Source of the DNA: an uncultured Verrucomicrobia subdivision 3 bacterium
GTDB lineage: Bacteria; Verrucomicrobiota; Verrucomicrobiia; Limisphaerales; UBA11358
Direction of reading: 5' to 3'
DNA: 64,000 bases
Assembly (NCBI GenBank): GCA_903850425.1
Contig: CAINLR010000141.1
Location: 171,296-235,295, forward strand
Positions 59,054-64,000 of the stretch are shown one piece after another. Position numbers and translations under genes: made by a program. Numbering within the stretch: position 1 is the first letter of the stretch; each line of letters begins with the position of its first letter. Below the pieces are notes generated by a model. It saw only the letters and a list, made by a program, of their open reading frames with translations, made no database searches and had not been told where the DNA came from.

Positions 59054-59941
59054 TCACGGCACGATGATGCGCAGCTTCTTTGGCTCGACGGAAAAAGTCG
59101 CCGGCAGGCTTCCAACCCATTCCCCGTCCAGTTCAAACGCCGCCGGCTTGGCGCTGGTTAGCGCCAGTTTCCCGGCGCTCAGTCGGCGGACCATTTTTTC
59201 TGGCAACTTTTGGCGCAGCAGAAAACCTGGCGCGCCGCGCAGCAGCGTCCACAGATTCACGCGCGGAACCACACAGACCTCCAGCACGCCGTTGGTGTAA
59301 TCGGCGGCGGGGAAAAGTTCAAACTTGCCGCCGTAGAGTTTTCCGTTGCCAAGCAAAACCAGCTCGCCCGTGATTTCCTGGTGATCCCCGCGCACGGTAA
59401 TGTGCGGCTGCCGTTCCGCGAGTGCTTGCAAGCCGGCGACGACATAGGCGAGCGGCCCCATCCTCTTCTTGAGCTGCCAGCTCACCAGTTCAATCGCCCG
59501 GGCATCAAGGCCAGCCCCCGCGAGCTGCACAAAATAACGGTGTTCCGCTTTGCCATTCGCCGAAAACTCCACGCGCGGCAGGTCTATCTTCAGTTCACGC
59601 CCGCGCTGCAGAACTTCCCAGGCCGCGGCAATTGGCGCGGGAATTTTCAGCTCCGTGGCAAAAACATTGACCGTGCCGAGCGGCAGCACGCCCAATGTTG
59701 CGCGGGCAAATCCATCCGGTGCGTCGCCGATTCCATTCAAGACTTCATTGACGGTGCCGTCGCCGCCAGCGGCCACAATCAGCTCAAAATTGCCAACGGT
59801 TTCGGCGGCCAGCCGACGCGCATCGCCGGCACAAGCGGTGGGTTTCAACGTGCATTCGGTCGCGATGCCTGCCAGCCAGCGCCGGAAGTGGCGGGCCTTG
59901 TTGCCGCGCGCGGCCGGATTAAAAATGACACAGATGCGCAC
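59054..59941 (-). CDS. Diacylglycerol/lipid kinase (DAGK/YegS family)
   Basis: This is a 295-residue lipid kinase from the likely GTG start at 59941 ('VRICVIFNPAARGNKARHFR'). A TTG two codons upstream and ATGs overlapping the next gene are alternatives. The ATP-binding signature 'LIVAAGGDGTVNEVLNGIGD' and 'LGVLPLGTVNVFATELKIP' are typical, with Asp in GGDGT as the key residue. The second domain is a beta sandwich ('RYFVQLAGAGLDARAIELVS', 'AFELDGEWVGSLPATFSVEP'). It phosphorylates diacylglycerol or a related lipid at the inner membrane. The gene is divergent from the GrpE-like gene, with fewer than 90 bp for both promoters. Confidence 0.88.
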   Translation of the reverse strand: MRICVIFNPAARGNKARHFRRWLAGIATECTLKPTACAGDARRLAAETVGNFELIVAAGGDGTVNEVLNGIGDAPDGFARATLGVLPLGTVNVFATELKIPAPIAAAWEVLQRGRELKIDLPRVEFSANGKAEHRYFVQLAGAGLDARAIELVSWQLKKRMGPLAYVVAGLQALAERQPHITVRGDHQEITGELVLLGNGKLYGGKFELFPAADYTNGVLEVCVVPRVNLWTLLRGAPGFLLRQKLPEKMVRRLSAGKLALTSAKPAAFELDGEWVGSLPATFSVEPKKLRIIVP

Positions 59942-60029
59942 GCGCAAATGATTTCCAGCGCGGCCGATTAGTCGAGGATAAACGCGCCGCCGGCTTGCGC
60001 CGCGCCCGCATTTTTCGGACACTGACAAC

Positions 60030-60905
60030 ATGAACGAAGTCTCCAACTGGAAAGTTCCCAAGTGGCCGTTTCTGGTCGCCAACGCCGTTTTGCTCGCCAG
60101 CGCCGCCACCTTGATCTACCGGGCCGCGCATCCGATTTCGCTGTGGGAAATGGTCGCCGCCAGCGCTGCGGTCGCGTTTGGTGCCTGGCTTGGCTGCCTG
60201 CCATTTATTCTGGAATATCGCGCGACCGTGAAATTGCTGGAGGCCAATGCGCTCACGACCGTGGCCGAGCAAATGCAAAATTTAAAGTCCTATTCCGCCC
60301 AGATCGCCACCGCCACCGACCAATGGGCGCGCGTTCAGGAAGTCACGAAAGGCAGCGCCGAAAAGACGGCCGCCGCCGCCAACGAAATCACCCAGCGCAT
60401 GGCCGCCGAGGTCAGTGACTTCAACGAATTCCAACAGAAGATGAACGACGCCGAGAAAGCCACGCTGCGGCTCGAAGTGGAAAAACTCCGCCGCACCGAG
60501 AGCGAATGGCTGCAAGTCGTCGCGCGCATCCTCGACCATATTTTCGCGCTGCACAACGCCGCCGCGCGTTCCGGCCAGGCGGAGCTGGCCGAGCAGATCG
60601 GCCAATTCCAAAACGCCTGTCGCGATGCCGCGCGCCGCGTCGGGGTCACCCTATTTGCGATTGAACCGGGCGAGGCGTTCGACACCGAACGGCAACGCGT
60701 CCACGGGGTGGAAAAACCACCAGCGGCTGGCATCGTCGCAGAAACCCTCGCGCCCGGTCTGACGTTTCAAGGCCGCCTCATCCGCCCCGCGCTGGTGCGC
60801 CTGAACGACGCGCCGGCGCCCGCGCCAGTCCAAGCAACGGCGGGAACCGCGACGGAAAAACCTGAGGCTGCCGCGCCCGCCCAGCTTTCGATCGAAGCGG
60901 AGTGA
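60030..60905 (+). CDS. Membrane-anchored coiled-coil protein with a GrpE-like C-terminal domain
   Basis: This is a 291-residue protein. Two transmembrane helices near the N-terminus ('WPFLVANAVLLASAATLIYR', about 12-31; 'MVAASAAVAFGAWLGCLPF', about 41-60) are followed by a long coiled coil (about 65-160: 'ALTTVAEQMQNLKSYSAQIA', 'EKATLRLEVEKLRRTESEWL'). The C-terminal part resembles GrpE: a helix 'VARILDHIFALHNAAARSG', then 'EPGEAFDTERQRVHGVEKPP', 'AAGIVAETLAPGLTFQGRLI' and 'RPALVRLN', matching GrpE's G--FDP--H-A and G-------G-V-RPA-V patterns. A DnaK exchange-factor role at the membrane is inference; no dnaK or dnaJ gene is adjacent. Confidence 0.75.
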   Translation: MNEVSNWKVPKWPFLVANAVLLASAATLIYRAAHPISLWEMVAASAAVAFGAWLGCLPFILEYRATVKLLEANALTTVAEQMQNLKSYSAQIATATDQWARVQEVTKGSAEKTAAAANEITQRMAAEVSDFNEFQQKMNDAEKATLRLEVEKLRRTESEWLQVVARILDHIFALHNAAARSGQAELAEQIGQFQNACRDAARRVGVTLFAIEPGEAFDTERQRVHGVEKPPAAGIVAETLAPGLTFQGRLIRPALVRLNDAPAPAPVQATAGTATEKPEAAAPAQLSIEAE

Positions 60906-61134
60906 ACCCGAACTTGAACCGGAGCAAACGAAGCTAACAGAGGTCGCAAGCAAGCTGCCGCGTTAACCTTCCCAAGTGGTGGAACTCGTCGCGCCGCGAC
61001 GAGCGGCGCTGCGGACTTTTCCACGGCGGAAAGTATTTGAGCGCCCAGGTGTCCGCTGCGCGGACAAAACTGCTCGCAGCGCGACAAATTCCGCCTGCCT
61101 CCGTTCGCATCGTTTGCACCAGTAAAATTTCGGA

Positions 61135-64000
61135 CTATAGCTTCTCCGTCTTTCGCGCCGCGAGAAAATGCAGGGCGCAAAGTGTGACCTTGCGCCCAAA
61201 AACCTGCTCTAGCGCCGCTGCGTAAAGCTGCACTTGCGGCGTGTAGGTTTTGATTTTCTCGGCCAGATCGTCCGCGTGAACGGCGTCGGTCTTGAAATCC
61301 ACCAGCCAGATTTCGTGCGGCAGCAGCACCACCAAATCCGCCGCGCCCTGCACCACGACAAACTCAGTCTCCAGTCCGGCGGCCGTTTTCACGCCGGTGA
61401 TTTTCTCCAACTCGGGCGGGCTGAACCGCGCGGTGAACGGCAGTTCGCGGCGCACGTTTTCGGCGTGGCTGCGAATTTTTTTGCCCAGTTCGGAATCCCA
61501 AAACGCCGCCAGCGCAGCCAAGTCCAAAACCGCGCACTCCGCCGCCGATAAATAATTCTCCTGCCTTAAACGCGCCGCTTCCGCGGCGAGGTCGGCGGTG
61601 GCCCCCAGCGCCACATGCTGGAGAAAGGTGTGGTGCGCCGCGCCGGTTTCCGCTGCGTTCAGTTTGGGATTTTGAATTTTGGATTGGCGATTGCCGGCGG
61701 CGAACCGGGGCCGTTGGAAAGCTGGGGCCGCCTCCTCGGCCCATGCTTCCGCCGCGCGCCGCAGTTCCGTGACCGACGATTTGGCCTTTTGTTTCGTGGC
61801 GGCTAGTTGTGGATATTCCCAGCTCAAAACCGCGTGCAACTTTTCCGCCGCCGCCGCGTCGAGCGCCCGGCTCGCTGGGTGGGAGCCGCCGTGGGGAGGC
61901 GCTAATTTGTTTTGAGTTTGCGCCCCGTCACCTTGGCGGCCACGAACCGATTCGCCGCTCAGTTCGGCGTCGTCCACCAACCGCCAGTGCATCCAAGGCG
62001 TTCTGCCATGGTGGGAATTCGCATTGCCCACATGGGGCGCGAACCACATCCCCAGCCAGTCGGCAAACGAACTTGCCCCCGCAATTTGGGGCCGGGTCAC
62101 CGGTTCCGGCTGCGCCCAGCGCGTCGCCCATTTTTTCTCCGCGAGCGTGGCGGTCAGCACCAGCGTGTCCCGCGCCCGGGTCAGTGCGACGTAAAGCAGG
62201 CGCAGCTCCTCGCCGCGCAGCTCCCGCTTCTGCCGCCGTTGCGCGAGCCAGTGCGGCAAGCTCGGATAACGCCGGCCCGTGTGCGGTGGCTTCACTTTCG
62301 GACAAAGACCGAATTCCTCGTCGAAAATAATTTCGCCGTGCTGATCCTGCTCGTTGAATTTTTTCGAAAGATCCGGCAGCACGACGACGGGAAATTCCAG
62401 ACCCTTGCTTTGATGAATGCTCATCAGCCGCACGGCGTTTTCCGCCGGGACGGCGGGCGTGTCCGGTTCGGTGCCCGCTTCGCGCTGGGCCTCGATGAAT
62501 TTCAGAAACCGGAAAAGTCCCTGCCGCTGAAACTGGTCGAACGACTGCGCGAGATTGAGAAAGCGCTCAATGTTGGCGGCCCGCTGCGCGCCACGCGGCT
62601 GCGCCCGCAGCCAGTCGGCGTAATAGGTTTCGCCCAGCACCGCTTCGAGACATTGCGAGAGCGAAACCTGCCGTGCCAGCTTGCGCCAGCGCGAAAAGCG
62701 TTCGAGAAATTTCGCGGCTTTCTCTCGCAGCTCATTTGTAATTTTTAATTTTTCATTTTGAATTGCATTGAGCGCCGTCCAAAAATGCTTCGCCTTCGCC
62801 GCGAGCCGGATTTCCGCCAACTCATCCAGCGCCAAGCCGACGAGCGGCGAGCGCAGCACCGCGATGCACGGCACGTCGTGCAACGGATTGTCGAGCAATT
62901 GCAGCAGGCTCAAGAGATCCAGAATTTCGCTGCCGTCAAAAAATCCGCCGCGCGTGACGACCAGCGGCACGCCGGCGAGCTCGAATTGTTTGGCGAAAAT
63001 TTCCGCCTTGCCTGACGGCGAACGCAACAGCACCGCGACATCGCGCCACTCGACGGCGCGAAACAATTTCTCTTCGTCATCCCAGATTTCATGTTTCTCC
63101 GCGACGAGTTGCTTCAGGCGCAGCGCGACCAAGCGCGCTTCCTTGTCCGCGTCGGCCAGGTCCGCCAGGTCGTCGTCCGCCGCCACGTCATCGCGACCGG
63201 GCTTGAGTCGCAGCAACAGCTCCACGCGCGGGCTCGGATTTTGGGCCACGCTGAAATCCGCGCGCGTGGCGGGCGAACCGAATCTTAATTTTGCCGCTTC
63301 GTCATACGCCACGCCGCCAACTTCCTCGCGCATCAGCGGGCTGAAAACCGAGTTCGCAAAATCCAGCAAGCCTTCGCGGCTGCGGAAATTTTCTGACAGC
63401 GCGATGACTTGGCCAGTTTCACCACGCCAATCACGGGCGTAAGCGCGGAAAATTTTTGGATCCGCCAGACGAAAACGGTAGATGCTCTGCTTCACGTCGC
63501 CGACGAGGAAGCGGTTGCCGGTAGTGGCACGGGCATCCTGCCCGTGTGATGAGGTTCTTAAACTCTCGGGCGGGCCGCCCGTGCCACGACTTAAAGCGGC
63601 GATGATTTTGTCCTGCGCGGCGTTGATGTCTTGATATTCGTCCACGAAGACAAAGCGCAATTTGTTGCGCCAGATTTCGGCCACGGCGGTGGGTTGGTCG
63701 GCGGTAAAATCCCAAAGCAGTTTGAGCGCGAACTGTTCGAGGTCGTGAAAATCCAACACGCCATCAGCACGTTTGCGTCCGGCAAAATTATTGGCGAATG
63801 CTTGCGCCAGGCGCAGCAAGGTTTCCATGTGGCCGCGAACCCAGCTCCAATCTTCGGCAAGCGGATCGGTTCCATTTTTGACGGTCGCGAGGGCGGCGAG
63901 AAACGCCGCCTCGTCGAAAAAATCTTCCAGCGGCTGGCGCAGAATGGTTTTGCGTTTTGCCGGCCAGTTGCCGTCGGCGGCCAGGATTTGCTCCAGAACT
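61135..64000 (-). CDS. UvrD/AddA-type helicase-nuclease (5' end outside window)
   Basis: The frame is open from base 64000 down to the stop at 61135, giving 954 C-terminal residues. Superfamily 1 helicase motifs are 'FVFVDEYQDINAAQDKIIAA' (DEYQD), 'NRFLVGDVKQSIYRFRLADP', 'IALSENFRS', 'VRLMSIHQSKGLEFPVVVLP' and 'LRLLYVALTRARDTLVLTAT'. The C-terminal RecB-family nuclease appears as 'VVQGAADLVVLLPHEIWLVD' and 'FKTD', with the catalytic Asp and D-F-K. This is the AddA/RecB organisation used in double-strand break repair. About 22 residues between two motifs ('TSSHGQDARATTG') are encoded by a palindromic repeat at 63526-63587. The Walker A part lies outside the window. Confidence 0.92.
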   Translation of the reverse strand, partial: VLEQILAADGNWPAKRKTILRQPLEDFFDEAAFLAALATVKNGTDPLAEDWSWVRGHMETLLRLAQAFANNFAGRKRADGVLDFHDLEQFALKLLWDFTADQPTAVAEIWRNKLRFVFVDEYQDINAAQDKIIAALSRGTGGPPESLRTSSHGQDARATTGNRFLVGDVKQSIYRFRLADPKIFRAYARDWRGETGQVIALSENFRSREGLLDFANSVFSPLMREEVGGVAYDEAAKLRFGSPATRADFSVAQNPSPRVELLLRLKPGRDDVAADDDLADLADADKEARLVALRLKQLVAEKHEIWDDEEKLFRAVEWRDVAVLLRSPSGKAEIFAKQFELAGVPLVVTRGGFFDGSEILDLLSLLQLLDNPLHDVPCIAVLRSPLVGLALDELAEIRLAAKAKHFWTALNAIQNEKLKITNELREKAAKFLERFSRWRKLARQVSLSQCLEAVLGETYYADWLRAQPRGAQRAANIERFLNLAQSFDQFQRQGLFRFLKFIEAQREAGTEPDTPAVPAENAVRLMSIHQSKGLEFPVVVLPDLSKKFNEQDQHGEIIFDEEFGLCPKVKPPHTGRRYPSLPHWLAQRRQKRELRGEELRLLYVALTRARDTLVLTATLAEKKWATRWAQPEPVTRPQIAGASSFADWLGMWFAPHVGNANSHHGRTPWMHWRLVDDAELSGESVRGRQGDGAQTQNKLAPPHGGSHPASRALDAAAAEKLHAVLSWEYPQLAATKQKAKSSVTELRRAAEAWAEEAAPAFQRPRFAAGNRQSKIQNPKLNAAETGAAHHTFLQHVALGATADLAAEAARLRQENYLSAAECAVLDLAALAAFWDSELGKKIRSHAENVRRELPFTARFSPPELEKITGVKTAAGLETEFVVVQGAADLVVLLPHEIWLVDFKTDAVHADDLAEKIKTYTPQVQLYAAALEQVFGRKVTLCALHFLAARKTEKL
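63526..63587. repeat. Palindromic element inserted in frame in the helicase gene
   Basis: Perfect 11-bp arms GTGGCACGGGC (63526-63536) and GCCCGTGCCAC (63577-63587) enclose further self-complementary text (GGGCATCCTGCCC). It lies inside the helicase coding sequence and is translated on the minus strand as '...SLRTSSHGQDARAT...'. Confidence 0.9.

Overview
The window looks like a chromosomal segment of a free-living, polysaccharide-degrading Verrucomicrobiota bacterium, possibly a Pedosphaera/Limisphaerales-type member. I infer this from high-GC coding DNA, PEP-CTERM proteins together with a TIGR03790-type protein, huge secreted proteins with LamG, RCC1 and beta-strand repeats, a C-terminal 'TNL...RFYR' module shared by several exported proteins, and many palindromic repeat elements. 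No rRNA, tRNA, CRISPR array or complete transposon was seen. Family assignments come from reading the protein sequences, not from searches.

Layout. 1-3611: end of a beta-helix protein and a GH78 alpha-L-rhamnosidase. 3728-5620: exported protein of unknown function. 5958-12527 (minus): a run of PEP-CTERM paralogues led by a 1417-residue LamG/RCC1/TIGR03790 protein; one member is frameshifted at a C9 tract and another is a recombinant remnant. 12795-17654: a hypothetical gene, a degenerate 21-bp tandem array, a DegP-like protease, an AT-rich hypothetical gene and an adenylate cyclase-TPR protein. 17993-25196: RNase D, a 1547-residue GH128/LamG/beta-strand-repeat protein, a gene remnant with a terminator, an FmdB zinc ribbon and a HAD phosphatase. 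25400-34374: ribD, a BlaI/BlaR1 pair with a giant sensor and palindromic repeats on both sides, ribE, and an olsBA-like ornithine-lipid pair. 34384-36760: an exonuclease, a redoxin, and an ECF sigma factor with a small membrane partner. 36783-41530: a compact seven-gene type II secretion/type IV pilus-like operon. 42197-46493: a lipoprotein, an EF-hand membrane protein, endonuclease III and a lipoate-ligase-like protein. 46570-50019: two exported nuclease/phosphoesterase proteins. 50260-54241: ftsY, a PHP phosphoesterase, nusB, a glyoxalase and a PfkB kinase. 54319-55678: three gene corpses (ArdC N-terminus, AbiEii-like fragment, exosortase-associated EpsI-like protein). 55769-64000: a WecA/MraY-type transferase, a PL10 pectate lyase, a lipid kinase, a membrane-anchored GrpE-like protein and an incomplete AddA-type helicase-nuclease.

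How the parts connect. The beta-helix protein, GH78, PL10 and GH128 enzymes point to plant or algal polysaccharide breakdown. The PEP-CTERM proteins, the TIGR03790-type protein, the dead EpsI-like gene and the WecA-like transferase are all parts of exosortase/exopolysaccharide biology, although no exosortase gene lies in the window. The least ordinary features are palindromic repeats lying in frame inside or at the edge of genes (pseudopilin, lipoate ligase, AddA helicase, PHP phosphoesterase), the 21-bp array, the PEP-CTERM paralogue array with signs of recombination and slippage, the compact pseudopilus operon, and the membrane GrpE-like protein.
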